Part shown: piece after piece, positions 1 through 7,939 of the stretch
Layout: every line of letters starts with the position of its first letter
How positions within the stretch are numbered: the stretch's first letter is position 1
Source of the DNA: an uncultured Eubacteriales bacterium
GTDB lineage: Bacteria > Bacillota > Clostridia > Oscillospirales > Oscillospiraceae
Reading direction: 5' to 3'
Length of the DNA: 64,000 nucleotides
Assembly (NCBI GenBank): GCA_900549475.1
Contig: UROF01000005.1
Location: 46,838 to 110,837 of the forward strand
Made by a program: the position numbers and the translations under genes
Notes under the pieces: generated by a model
Told to the model about the DNA's origin: nothing
The model's input: the letters and a program-made list of their open reading frames with translations, nothing else
The model's database searches: none

Positions 1-243
1 CTGGCTGGCCTCACCGTTGTTGTTGACCCAAGGATCAAGATTCTCAGGCTCATTGTTCAGGAAAAAGCCGAACACCTGCTCAGCAGCCAGCTTCTCCTCT
101 CCGCTGTCGGTATCATCAGTCTGATTACCAGTGTTGTTGTTGGTGGTGGTGTTGTTTGCGGGGTCACCACCGCAGGCCACCAGTGCGAGGATCATGATCA
201 GCGCAAGTGCAAGGGACAGAAGCTTCTTAAAATTCGCTTTCAT
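1..243 (-). CDS. oppA: Oligopeptide ABC transporter substrate-binding lipoprotein, N-terminal fragment
   Basis: Only the first 81 codons lie in the window; the gene continues past the left edge. The start is an ATG at 241-243 with AGGAGG just upstream. The product opens with a basic, hydrophobic lipoprotein signal ending in a lipobox (ALVAC, Cys about residue 24). An Asn/Thr-rich linker follows, then the start of an SBP_bac_5-type domain (FFLNNEPENLDPW, the usual opening of peptide-binding proteins). It would sit on the outer face of the membrane and pass peptides to the OppBCDF permease encoded just upstream on the same strand, 55 bases from oppF. The family is clear; the ligand is not. Confidence 0.85.
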   Translation of the reverse strand, partial: MKANFKKLLSLALALIMILALVACGGDPANNTTTNNNTGNQTDDTDSGEEKLAAEQVFGFFLNNEPENLDPWVNNNGEASQ

Positions 244-298
244 ACGTTTCCTCCTAAAGTTTTTATTCTTTGCTTATGATCAGCGGTTTCCCGCAGGA

Positions 299-1270
299 TC
301 AACCATTTACCGCATGGCAGGCTACCATGTGGCCGGGAGCGCACTCCTTGAGTGCAGGGGCCTGCTCGGAGCAGATGGGCTTGGCGTAAGCGCAGCGGGT
401 GCAGAACTTGCAGCCCTTAGGCGCATGGATGGGGCTGGGGATCTCACCCTTGAGCTCGATACGCTGACGCTGCTTCTCCTGACGGGGGTTGGCCACAGGG
501 ATGGCAGAGAAGAGCGCCTTTGTGTAGGGATGCTGGGGATGCTCATAGAGCTCCCGGTTGGAGGCATACTCCATCAGGCTGCCCAGGTACATGACCGCCA
601 CGGTATCGGAGATATAACGCACCATGGACAGATCGTGGGCAATGAAGATGTAGGAAAGCCCCTTCTCACCCTGAAGGTTCAGCAGCAGGTTCATCACCTG
701 TGCCTGGATGGATACATCCAGAGCGGAAATAGGCTCGTCGCAGATGATCAGTTCCGGCTCCATGGAGAGGGCGCGGGCGATACCGATACGCTGACGCTGG
801 CCGCCGGAAAACTCGTGGGGGAAGCGGTTGGCGTGCTCCTCATTGAGGCCCACGATCCGCAGCAGCTCCAGCACTTTCTCCTTGCGCTCCGCCGCTGAGA
901 GGTGGATGGCCCGGTTCAGATCCCATCCCTCGGCGATCAGATCGCTGACCGTCATACGGGGATTGAGGCAGGCATAGGGGTCCTGGAAGATCATCTGGAT
1001 GCTCCGGGCCAGCTCCTGGCGGAACGCCCGGGTGCTCTTGCCGGTAATATCCTTGCCGTTGAGGAGGATCTTACCGTCGGTAGGATCGTAGATCCGGATG
1101 AGGGTACGGCCCAGAGTACTCTTGCCGCAGCCGGATTCACCTACCAGGCCCAGGGTCTTGCCCCGTTCTACCTGGATGGAAACACCGTCTACTGCCTTGA
1201 CCTCCTGGCCCCGGCGGATACGGAAATACTTCTTTAGATTTTCTGTTTGGAGAATAATATCCTTATCCAT
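299..1270 (-). CDS. oppF: Oligopeptide/dipeptide ABC transporter ATP-binding protein OppF/DppF
   Basis: The protein has 323 aa from ATG at 1268-1270, which has CAGGAGGT upstream; the frame stays open further 5' but that part lies inside oppD in another frame. Walker A GESGCGKS is at about 44-51, the signature FSGGQRQR at 154-161, Walker B LIICDEP at 174-180 and the H-loop AHD at 211-213. The C-terminus carries the Cys-rich oligopeptide-transporter extension (CKFCTRC). It is the second of two cytoplasmic ATPases that drive peptide import. Its start overlaps the end of oppD by 8 bases, which suggests translational coupling. Confidence 0.93.
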   Translation of the reverse strand: MDKDIILQTENLKKYFRIRRGQEVKAVDGVSIQVERGKTLGLVGESGCGKSTLGRTLIRIYDPTDGKILLNGKDITGKSTRAFRQELARSIQMIFQDPYACLNPRMTVSDLIAEGWDLNRAIHLSAAERKEKVLELLRIVGLNEEHANRFPHEFSGGQRQRIGIARALSMEPELIICDEPISALDVSIQAQVMNLLLNLQGEKGLSYIFIAHDLSMVRYISDTVAVMYLGSLMEYASNRELYEHPQHPYTKALFSAIPVANPRQEKQRQRIELKGEIPSPIHAPKGCKFCTRCAYAKPICSEQAPALKECAPGHMVACHAVNG

Positions 1271-2309
1271 TTCTGACGACCTCCTGTCCGGTAATCGGGT
1301 TGACGGCCGGCATCGCCTTTTTGTGGTAAAGCCAGCAGGAAGCGTAATGCCCCTCACCCTCCTGAGCACAGGTGGGCGGATACAGCTGATTGCATACCTT
1401 CATGGCGTGGGGGCAGCGGGCCGCAAACGGGCAGCCCGCAGGCGGATTGAACAGGTCCGGAGGCGTACCCAGGATGGGATGCAGCGGCTTGCGGTCGCTG
1501 GTGTCCTCCGGGGGAATGGACTGCAGAACGCCCCAGGTATAGGGGTGGGCCGGATGCTCAAATATGTCCTCCGCCGCACCGTACTCCATGATCTTACCTG
1601 CGTACATGACCGCGATATTATCCGCGATGTTGGCTACCACGCCCAGGTCGTGGGTGATCATGATGATGGAAGTGTCGTATTTCTTCTGGATATCCTTGAT
1701 CAGGTCCAGGATCTGGGCCTGGATCGTCACGTCCAGAGCGGTAGTGGGCTCATCGGCGATAAGCAGCTTGGGATTCACCGCCATAGCCAGAGCGATCATG
1801 GCACGCTGGCGCATACCGCCGGAAAACTCGTGGGGGTACTGCTTGAAGCGGTCCTCCGGGCTGGGGATACCGGCCAGAGCCAGCGTATCCAGCACGATCT
1901 TCTTCGCTTCTGCTTTGGACTTGCCGCCGCACTTGAGAACGCCCTCCATGATCTGCTTGCCGATGGTCATGGTGGGGTTGAGGCTGGTCATGGGGTCCTG
2001 GAAGATCATACGGATCTCCTGGGCCCGAACCTTCTCCATCTCCCGCTCGGAAGCGGTCATCAGGTCCCGGCCGTCAAAGAGGATCTGGCCCTTTTTATAC
2101 ATTCCCTTAGGCTTGTCGGGATTCAGCCGGATGATGGACTTGGCCGTCACGGATTTACCGCAGCCGGACTCACCCACCAGACCCAGGCTCTTGCCACGCT
2201 CCAGGGTAAAGCTGACACCTCGGACCGCCTGCACCTCACCGGCGTAGGTCTTGAAGGAAAAGGTGAGGTCTCTTACGTCCAGCAGGACGTTATTGTTCTT
2301 TTCTCCCAT
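1263..2309 (-). CDS. oppD: Oligopeptide/dipeptide ABC transporter ATP-binding protein OppD/DppD
   Basis: The protein has 348 aa, starting at ATG 2307-2309 behind GGAGGGG. Walker A GESGCGKS is near 46-53, the signature FSGGMRQR near 162-169 and Walker B LLIADEP near 182-188. A C-terminal oligopeptide-binding-transporter region with paired Cys (CPFAARCPHAMKVC) follows, as is usual for OppD/DppD. It pairs with OppF to energise the OppBC channel. It lies 13 bases after oppC and overlaps oppF, in the order B-C-D-F-A. Confidence 0.94.
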   Translation of the reverse strand: MGEKNNNVLLDVRDLTFSFKTYAGEVQAVRGVSFTLERGKSLGLVGESGCGKSVTAKSIIRLNPDKPKGMYKKGQILFDGRDLMTASEREMEKVRAQEIRMIFQDPMTSLNPTMTIGKQIMEGVLKCGGKSKAEAKKIVLDTLALAGIPSPEDRFKQYPHEFSGGMRQRAMIALAMAVNPKLLIADEPTTALDVTIQAQILDLIKDIQKKYDTSIIMITHDLGVVANIADNIAVMYAGKIMEYGAAEDIFEHPAHPYTWGVLQSIPPEDTSDRKPLHPILGTPPDLFNPPAGCPFAARCPHAMKVCNQLYPPTCAQEGEGHYASCWLYHKKAMPAVNPITGQEVVRNG

Positions 2310-2322
2310 GATCGTCCCCTCC

Positions 2323-3273
2323 TTACTGTCTCATTCTGGGATCCAGCGCGTCCCGCAGGCCGTCGCCCATCAGGTTAAAGCAGAGCATGGTGATGCAGAT
2401 CAGCAGTGCGGGGAAGAAAAGCTGATAGGGATAAGACAGCAGCATATTGGCGCCGTCGCTGGCCAGGGAGCCCCAGCTTGCCATCGGCAGAGGAATACCC
2501 AGACCGATATAGCTGAGGAAGGCCTCAGAGAAGATAGCGCCGGGGATGGCGTTGGCCATGCTGATGATGATGGGGCTCATGGCATTGGGCAGCAGGTGCT
2601 TCAAAATGACCCAGATGCTGCCTGCACCCATGGTGCGGCTGGCCATGACGAATTCAGATTCCTTGAGCTGGAACACCTGGCCGCGGAACAACCGGGCCAT
2701 GCCGATCCAGCCGGTAACGGCAATGGCAATGATGATCGGCAGAACGCCGGGCTTCATAATGAGGATCAGCAGCACCACCCACAGCATCTGGGGGATGGAG
2801 GCGATCAATTCGCAAAAGCGCATCATCAGGTTATCTGCCAGACCACCGAAGTATCCGGCGATACCGCCGTAGAGGATGCCGATGGTACCGTTCAGGACAG
2901 CCACCACGAAGGCGATGGCAAGGCTGACACGGGCACCTTCCCAGCAGCGGGTAAAGATATCGCGGCCCAGGTTATCCGTACCGAAAATGTGCTCGGCGCT
3001 GGGTCCCTGGTTGATGGAGAACAGGTCCTGCGTATCATAATCATAAGGGCTGAACATGGGCTGCAGAATAGCCATCAGGATAATGATGGTCAGGATCACA
3101 GCGGAGACCATGGCCACCTTGTTGCTCCGGAAGCGCCGCCATGCGTCACTCCAATAGCTCAGAGAGGGACGGGTCATCCGGTCCGCATCCACATAGGCGG
3201 AGTCATCCTTGACAAACAGTTCGTCAGACAGCTCAGCCGGATCAATGGCCACAGCTTCAGTAAACTCTTTCAT
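2323..3273 (-). CDS. oppC: Oligopeptide/dipeptide ABC transporter permease OppC/DppC
   Basis: I place the start at ATG 3271-3273 (316 aa), behind a G-rich ribosome site (GGAGGGGGG); longer starts would run into oppB. An N-terminal cytosolic segment of about 50 residues leads into a first membrane helix (VAMVSAVILTIIILMAIL). A periplasm-side loop with the typical FGTDNLGRDIFTR motif follows, then the BPD_transp_1 core with its EAA-type loop and about five further helices. It forms half of the translocation pore with OppB, which is encoded 16 bases upstream. Confidence 0.93.
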   Translation of the reverse strand: MKEFTEAVAIDPAELSDELFVKDDSAYVDADRMTRPSLSYWSDAWRRFRSNKVAMVSAVILTIIILMAILQPMFSPYDYDTQDLFSINQGPSAEHIFGTDNLGRDIFTRCWEGARVSLAIAFVVAVLNGTIGILYGGIAGYFGGLADNLMMRFCELIASIPQMLWVVLLILIMKPGVLPIIIAIAVTGWIGMARLFRGQVFQLKESEFVMASRTMGAGSIWVILKHLLPNAMSPIIISMANAIPGAIFSEAFLSYIGLGIPLPMASWGSLASDGANMLLSYPYQLFFPALLICITMLCFNLMGDGLRDALDPRMRQ

Positions 3274-3289
3274 TGTGCTCCCCCCCTCC

Positions 3290-4210
3290 TTACTTGGCGA
3301 TGCGGATCCGGGGATCCACCAGACCGTAAACGATGTCCACAATAAAGTAGCAGATAATAGAAATAAAGGAAAAGATAATGGTCAGACCCATGATCATGGT
3401 GTAGTCGGAGTTCTGGATGGCCAGGATCATAGACTGTCCGATGCCAGGGATGTTGAAGATCTTCTCAATGACGAAGTTACCTGTCAGCACACCGGCGCAC
3501 ATGGGGCCCAGAGAGGTAACCAGAGGCAGGAAGGAGTTACGCAGCATGTGCTTGCGAACGATCTCGCCCTGGGTCAGGCCCTTGCTCTTGGCCGTATAGA
3601 TGTAATCCTGTCCCATGGTATCCAGCATACTGGTACGCAGCATACGGGCATAGAAAGCGATGTTGGTGAATGCGGCTGCGGCAATGGGCAGCACCGCATA
3701 GGTCCAGCCCCGCCAGCCCTGGATGGGGAAGAGGCCCCACTCCACCGCGAAATAGCGCTGGATCAGGGAACCAAAGACGAAGTTTGGCACCGAAACACCT
3801 AAAATTGCTAATATGATAACTATGTAGTCTACTGCGCCTTTATTTTTTAGTGCCGCTATCGATCCCAGGATAGAACCGATGATGCAGCCCACCAGCACAC
3901 CGCCGAAGCCGACGATGGCGGATACCGGCATACCGGTAGCCACGTCGCCAGCCACGGTCTGCCCCTTGTACTTCATGGATGTACCAAAGTTACCATGGAG
4001 CAGATTGCCCATATAGGTCAGATACTGCTGCCACACCGGCTTATCCAGTCCGTACTCCTTTTCCAGCGCTTCCCTGACGCTATCCGGTGTTTCCCGGGAG
4101 ATCTCAAAGGGCTGCCCGGGTATGGCGTGCATCAAGAAAAACGTCGCGGTGGCTACCAGGAATAGGGTCAACAGCATGGATAGGAATCTCTTTACTGTAT
4201 ATCGGAGCAT
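3290..4210 (-). CDS. oppB: Oligopeptide/dipeptide ABC transporter permease OppB/DppB
   Basis: The protein has 306 aa from ATG 4208-4210. A second in-frame ATG lies at 4217-4219, but the AGGGGG ribosome site is correctly spaced only for the inner one. It opens with the typical first helix (RFLSMLLTLFLVATATFFLMH) and GQPF motif, followed by the inner-membrane component domain with about six helices and the LDPRIRI-like C-terminus (GLVDPRIRIAK). It is the first gene of the operon, reading away from tnaA, with a consensus promoter about 110 bases upstream. Confidence 0.93.
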   Translation of the reverse strand: MLRYTVKRFLSMLLTLFLVATATFFLMHAIPGQPFEISRETPDSVREALEKEYGLDKPVWQQYLTYMGNLLHGNFGTSMKYKGQTVAGDVATGMPVSAIVGFGGVLVGCIIGSILGSIAALKNKGAVDYIVIILAILGVSVPNFVFGSLIQRYFAVEWGLFPIQGWRGWTYAVLPIAAAAFTNIAFYARMLRTSMLDTMGQDYIYTAKSKGLTQGEIVRKHMLRNSFLPLVTSLGPMCAGVLTGNFVIEKIFNIPGIGQSMILAIQNSDYTMIMGLTIIFSFISIICYFIVDIVYGLVDPRIRIAK

Positions 4211-4320
4211 AATATTCATTCCCCCTGTTTCTTTACTTTTTCTCCGAACCCTCAATGTTGCTTTTGTGCCTTAGTGATTTTCCCTGACCAGGCACGAATT
4301 GTTTCCCGCGCTTTTGTTTA

Positions 4321-4349
4321 AGAATACCATCTCCTCTCGCATATGTCAA
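4321..4349 (-). promoter_or_regulatory. Sigma-A-type promoter of the opp operon
   Basis: On the minus strand TTGACA (4344-4349) and TATTCT (4321-4326) are separated by exactly 17 bases. This leaves a leader of roughly 105 bases before oppB. It points away from the tnaA promoter, with 35 bases between the two -35 boxes. Confidence 0.75.
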
Positions 4350-4384
4350 TAAATTTTTAGCGCAATAATATTTTTTTATTTATG

Positions 4385-4413
4385 TTGACAATTTATTATT
4401 GTGCTGATAAAAT
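4385..4413 (+). promoter_or_regulatory. Sigma-A-type promoter of tnaA with inverted repeat in the spacer
   Basis: TTGACA (4385-4390), 17 bases, TAAAAT (4408-4413). An inverted repeat ACAAT-N5-ATTGT (4388-4402) overlaps the -35 box and most of the spacer, a natural place for a repressor or activator. The leader is short (about 75 bases) and shows no Trp-containing leader peptide. Confidence 0.75.
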
Positions 4414-4495
4414 TGAATCATTCATAGTCAGCCACCGTAGCAGGCAACCGGCTGCAAGGACTTTACCTATAATAAAAAGAAATGGAGGAAAACAA

Positions 4496-5878
4496 ATGGA
4501 ATACATTCCCGAGCCTTTTAGAATCAAAATGGTTGAGCCCATCCGCAAAACCACCAAGGAAGAGCGGCAGCAGTACCTGAAAGAGGCTCAGTACAATGCC
4601 TTCCGACTCAGAGCCCGTGACGTCTACATCGACTGTATCACCGACAGTGGTACCAGCGCCATGAGCCAGAACCAGTGGAGCGCCATGTTCCTGGGCGATG
4701 AGTCCTATGCCGGCGCTGAGAGCTTTTACCGGCTGGAAGCCTCTGTTCAGGATGTCTTTGGTATGCCCTACGTGCAGCCCACCCACCAGGGACGGGCCGC
4801 CGACTACATCATGGCCAACATCTACGCCAAAAAGGGCAAATATGCCATCGGCAATATGCACTTTGACACCTTCCGCGGCAACGCCGAGGTCATGGGCGCC
4901 ATTCCGGTGGACCTGTGCATTGATGAGGGCTTTGACGCTGCTTCCGATCCGCTCCCCTTCAAAGGCAACATCGATCTGAACAAGATGCAGCAGCTCATTG
5001 ATGAGAAGGGCGCTGAGAACGTCTGCGTGGTCATCATCACTGTCACCTGCAACAATAACGGCGGTCAGCCTGTGTCCATGCAGAACATCCGCGAGGTCTC
5101 TGCCCTGGCTCACAAATACAACATCCCCGTGGTCATCGACTCCGCCCGTCTGGCGGAAAATGCCTGGTTCATCAAGCAGCGGGAGCCTGGCTATCAGAAT
5201 AAAGAGATCAAGGAGATCACCCGCGAGATGTTCTCCTACTGCGAAACCGCCACTATGAGCTCCAAAAAGGACGGTCTCGTAAACATTGGTGGTCTGTTTG
5301 TCACCCGGAATCTGGATGTCTATCACCAGGCCAACCAGATGGCCATTCATCACGAGGGCTTCATCACTTACGGCGGTATGTCCGGCCGTGATATGGAAGC
5401 TCTGGCTGTAGGCCTGCAGGAAGCCTGCGAAGACTCCTACCTGGAGTATCGGGTAGGTCAGGTCAAGTTCCTGGGCGACCTGCTGATCGAGCGGGGCATC
5501 CCCATCATCCAGCCCACCGGCGGCCACGGCGTATATGTGGACGGCCGCCGCTTCTTCCCCCATATTCCTCAGTGTGAGTTCCCCAGCCAGCGTCTGGTCT
5601 GCGCCCTCTATGAGGAGGCCGGCGTCCGGGCTGTTGAGATCGGTGCCTGTGCCTTCGGCTCCAAAGACCCCGTCACCGGAGAGGATATCTTCCCCTCCCT
5701 GGAGACCATGCGCATCTGCATCAATCGCCGGGTATACACCAGCGATCATCTGCGGGTCATCGCCGACGCCCTGGGCCGTATCTACGAGAAGCGCGACACC
5801 TATCGCGGCATGAAGCTGGTATATGAGGGTCCCATCGTATCCCTGCGTCACTTTACGGCCGGCTTTGAGCTGCTGTAA
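4496..5878 (+). CDS. tnaA: Tryptophanase (tryptophan indole-lyase)
   Basis: This 460-aa, PLP-dependent beta-eliminating lyase starts at ATG 4496 behind GGAGG. It is predicted to split L-tryptophan to indole, pyruvate and ammonia in the cytoplasm. Visible family marks are the THQGR motif (96-100), IDSAR (Asp 215, expected to contact the pyridine nitrogen) and SSKKDG (255-260), with the internal-aldimine lysine expected at about 258. It could be confused with tyrosine phenol-lyase. Where that enzyme has the substrate-binding Arg 381 (GVRSMERG), this protein has Ile (GVRAVEIG, Ile 382), as in tryptophanase, and the stretch ENAWFIKQRE is also tryptophanase-like. It is divergent from the peptide importer. 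Confidence 0.9.
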   Translation: MEYIPEPFRIKMVEPIRKTTKEERQQYLKEAQYNAFRLRARDVYIDCITDSGTSAMSQNQWSAMFLGDESYAGAESFYRLEASVQDVFGMPYVQPTHQGRAADYIMANIYAKKGKYAIGNMHFDTFRGNAEVMGAIPVDLCIDEGFDAASDPLPFKGNIDLNKMQQLIDEKGAENVCVVIITVTCNNNGGQPVSMQNIREVSALAHKYNIPVVIDSARLAENAWFIKQREPGYQNKEIKEITREMFSYCETATMSSKKDGLVNIGGLFVTRNLDVYHQANQMAIHHEGFITYGGMSGRDMEALAVGLQEACEDSYLEYRVGQVKFLGDLLIERGIPIIQPTGGHGVYVDGRRFFPHIPQCEFPSQRLVCALYEEAGVRAVEIGACAFGSKDPVTGEDIFPSLETMRICINRRVYTSDHLRVIADALGRIYEKRDTYRGMKLVYEGPIVSLRHFTAGFELL

Positions 5879-5890
5879 GGCTTAAAGCAT

Positions 5891-5929
5891 ATGCCGCACA
5901 TGAGAGACCATTTCTTTGATGTGCGGCAT
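5891..5929 (+). terminator. Hairpin downstream of tnaA (possible terminator)
   Basis: An 11-bp perfect stem, ATGCCGCACAT (5891-5901) with its complement (5919-5929), encloses a 17-base loop. No U-run follows, so intrinsic termination is doubtful. Confidence 0.4.
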
Positions 5930-5960
5930 TGCTGTATGCCGACAGTGATGCACTTCTTAT

Positions 5961-5988
5961 TTACGCCATAAATTTTCTATGGTATAAT
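5961..5988 (+). promoter_or_regulatory. Possible promoter of the YheO-type regulator
   Basis: A perfect TATAAT lies at 5983-5988, 65 bases before the GTG start at 6053. The best -35 candidate (TTACGC, 5961-5966) is weak with a 16-base spacer. Confidence 0.5.
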
Positions 5989-6052
5989 TCATTTATTGGG
6001 AAATTCGTGTGTTGTCCGCGCAGATTTTTTATCTAAAAGGAGGACGTGCCCT

Positions 6053-6706
6053 GTGTATGACTTTAAAAAGACCGCTGAACTCCTGCCCTTCTTAAGGGAA
6101 GCTTTCGGCCCGGATGCAGAAATTCTTCTGTGTGATACCGAGCACATCCTCTACGCTGAACACCCGATCACAGACCGCGTCAATCCTGGTAACCCTCTGG
6201 GGGATATGGAACGCTCCTTTATTGAGGAGGAAATCTATAAAACCAGAGATTCTGTTACAAATTATCGCGCACTTCTGCCTTCCCGCGAACGCTTGCGCGC
6301 ATCCACACTTTTCTTACGCAACGAAGACGGCTCGCTGGCTGGTTTCCTCACCATTAACATTCGGGTGGAAAATATGCTGCAAGCCAGAGATATTATTGAC
6401 ACGCTGATCAATGGCGAGGCGCCATACTCGGCAGGCTTTCTGCAGAAACGGCAGCCATCTGCTCAACCGGAACTCTTCAGCCGCTATGAGGGCGTCACTA
6501 TTATGGTGGGTGACATCATCCATGCAGTAATCGAAGAATTTCTGGGTGATTTCGGTGTTTCAGCTGACCGGCTCACTGCTACAGAGCGCCAGCAAATCGT
6601 CCACGAACTGGATAACCGTGGCGTTTTCCTGGTAAAAGGCTCCATCAGTGAGGTGGCCAAGCAGCTGGGCTGCTCCGAAGCCACCATCTACCGCTATCTG
6701 CAATAA
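6053..6706 (+). CDS. YheO-type PAS/HTH transcriptional regulator
   Basis: The start is GTG 6053, nine bases after AGGAGG (6038-6043), giving 217 aa; there is no usable upstream ATG. The N-terminal half resembles the YheO PAS-like sensor domain (HPITDRVNPGNPLGDMER). The last about 50 residues form a C-terminal helix-turn-helix (GSISEVAKQLGCSEATIYRYL). Members of this family often sit beside amino-acid catabolic genes and are thought to sense small ligands. Its place directly after tnaA makes control of tnaA and/or opp plausible, but that is inference. Confidence 0.8.
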   Translation: MYDFKKTAELLPFLREAFGPDAEILLCDTEHILYAEHPITDRVNPGNPLGDMERSFIEEEIYKTRDSVTNYRALLPSRERLRASTLFLRNEDGSLAGFLTINIRVENMLQARDIIDTLINGEAPYSAGFLQKRQPSAQPELFSRYEGVTIMVGDIIHAVIEEFLGDFGVSADRLTATERQQIVHELDNRGVFLVKGSISEVAKQLGCSEATIYRYLQ

Positions 6707-6754
6707 CGTCCGTCATGCGGCTTGGCCAAATGATCCGAAAGGGGTAATCTAAAA

Positions 6755-7852
6755 ATGGATCTCACCGCGGTTCTCTCTGTCCTCCGGGATGCCGGTTATC
6801 CTGCCGTTTCCCTCTCCGCTATCCAGGAGGGCTCAAACCATTATGTATTTGATGTAACACTGGAAAACGGTAAACACGCTATCTGTAAATTTGCCAAGGT
6901 CCGTAAAACCGAACTTGGCCTTACAGCTGCCAACCTGGATACGCTCTTTGGCGGCCGGCTGTCTCTGGACCGGGAGTCCTATCTGCTCTCCCTGGCCCGC
7001 GAGAAGGGTGGCCTGCCTGTGCCAGAGGTATACGGTACCCACGATTCACCCTTAGGACGGTTTATCCTTCTGGAAAAATCTCCGGGGATCTCCTTTACCG
7101 AGTGGCAGGAGACCCAGGGATACCGCCTGGAGCCCTATCTCGCCAGCCTGCGGGCACTGGGCCGGGATTTCGGAAAGCTCCATAAAAATATCCGTTTCCC
7201 CTCCTTCGGCGATATTATCGGTCCCAATGAGATCGAACCTGGCTGCGACAACTTTGCCGACCGCTTCATGGGAGTAACCAAAATGCGGATCGAGCGCGGT
7301 GCCAAGAAGGGCGCTTTCTCCAAGGAGGAGTCCAGTTTCCTGATGGACTTCTTCCGCGGCCGCTTTGAATCCCTTCGACCCCACCTGTCTGCCGCCGCTA
7401 CCCGTTCTGTCATGGTCTTTACCGACATGCACGGCCGCAACTACTTCGTGGATGAAAACGGAATTCCCAGCGGTTATTTTGACCTGGAGTCCGCCCAGGC
7501 CGCTCCCGCTGCCCTGGAATTCTATGGTTTCCGCTTCTTCCTCTTCAACTTCTATGATCAGGAGACCTTTGGGAAGGCGGAGGCCGCTTTCCTGGAGGGT
7601 TACCAGGAAGCGGGAGGACCCTGCCTGCCCAAGACCGCAGAGGACGAGGCTCTTATCCAGCTGCTGTCCGGCTGCCGCCTGCTGGAGCTGGCGGAGTCTT
7701 ACTGGGGCGTTGTGGACGCTATCCGGGATACCTGGGGCCAGCGGATGAAGGCCCTGCTCTTCCAATATATCGACACCGGCTCCATCGACTATGTCGCTCT
7801 GGGAGCCATGTGGCGGGAGCGGGACGGACAGCCCCTCCATCCTGTCATCTGA
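6755..7852 (+). CDS. Aminoglycoside-phosphotransferase-fold kinase of unknown substrate
   Basis: The protein has 365 aa and starts at ATG 6755 behind GAAAGGGG, 48 bases after the regulator. The C-terminal lobe has the APH/choline-kinase catalytic pattern. FTDMHGRNY gives the catalytic Asp near 224 and the metal-binding Asn near 229, and FDLE gives the second metal Asp near 243. The N-lobe has a phosphate-loop-like EGSNHYVFDV and a candidate ATP lysine in ICKFAK. Proteins of this fold phosphorylate sugars, amines or antibiotics; nothing here points to resistance. The context suggests a small-molecule kinase in a catabolic neighbourhood. Confidence 0.7.
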   Translation: MDLTAVLSVLRDAGYPAVSLSAIQEGSNHYVFDVTLENGKHAICKFAKVRKTELGLTAANLDTLFGGRLSLDRESYLLSLAREKGGLPVPEVYGTHDSPLGRFILLEKSPGISFTEWQETQGYRLEPYLASLRALGRDFGKLHKNIRFPSFGDIIGPNEIEPGCDNFADRFMGVTKMRIERGAKKGAFSKEESSFLMDFFRGRFESLRPHLSAAATRSVMVFTDMHGRNYFVDENGIPSGYFDLESAQAAPAALEFYGFRFFLFNFYDQETFGKAEAAFLEGYQEAGGPCLPKTAEDEALIQLLSGCRLLELAESYWGVVDAIRDTWGQRMKALLFQYIDTGSIDYVALGAMWRERDGQPLHPVI

Positions 7853-7860
7853 CACCAGAA

Positions 7861-7893
7861 CGCCTCCCGCTTTGCCGGGAGGCGTTACTCTTC
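7861..7893 (+). terminator. Intrinsic terminator after the APH-fold kinase gene
   Basis: A 9-bp perfect stem CGCCTCCCG / CGGGAGGCG (7861-7869, 7876-7884) with a 6-base loop is followed by a short T-rich tract (TTACTCTTCCC). Confidence 0.6.
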
Positions 7894-7939
7894 CCTGTGA
7901 AGCTCCACTTTTCATCTCAACACAACAAGGAGAGCTGTT

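Noticed and set aside
4413..4495. A TnaC-like leader peptide before tnaA
   Set aside because: The leader is only about 75 bases and has no short frame with a Trp codon behind a ribosome site.
4496..5878. Tyrosine phenol-lyase as the identity of the PLP lyase
   Set aside because: The substrate Arg typical of that enzyme is replaced by Ile, and several other segments follow tryptophanase.
6755..7852. Antibiotic resistance by the APH-fold protein
   Set aside because: Only the general kinase motifs are visible; there is no close resemblance to known aminoglycoside-modifying enzymes, and the gene sits in core chromosome.
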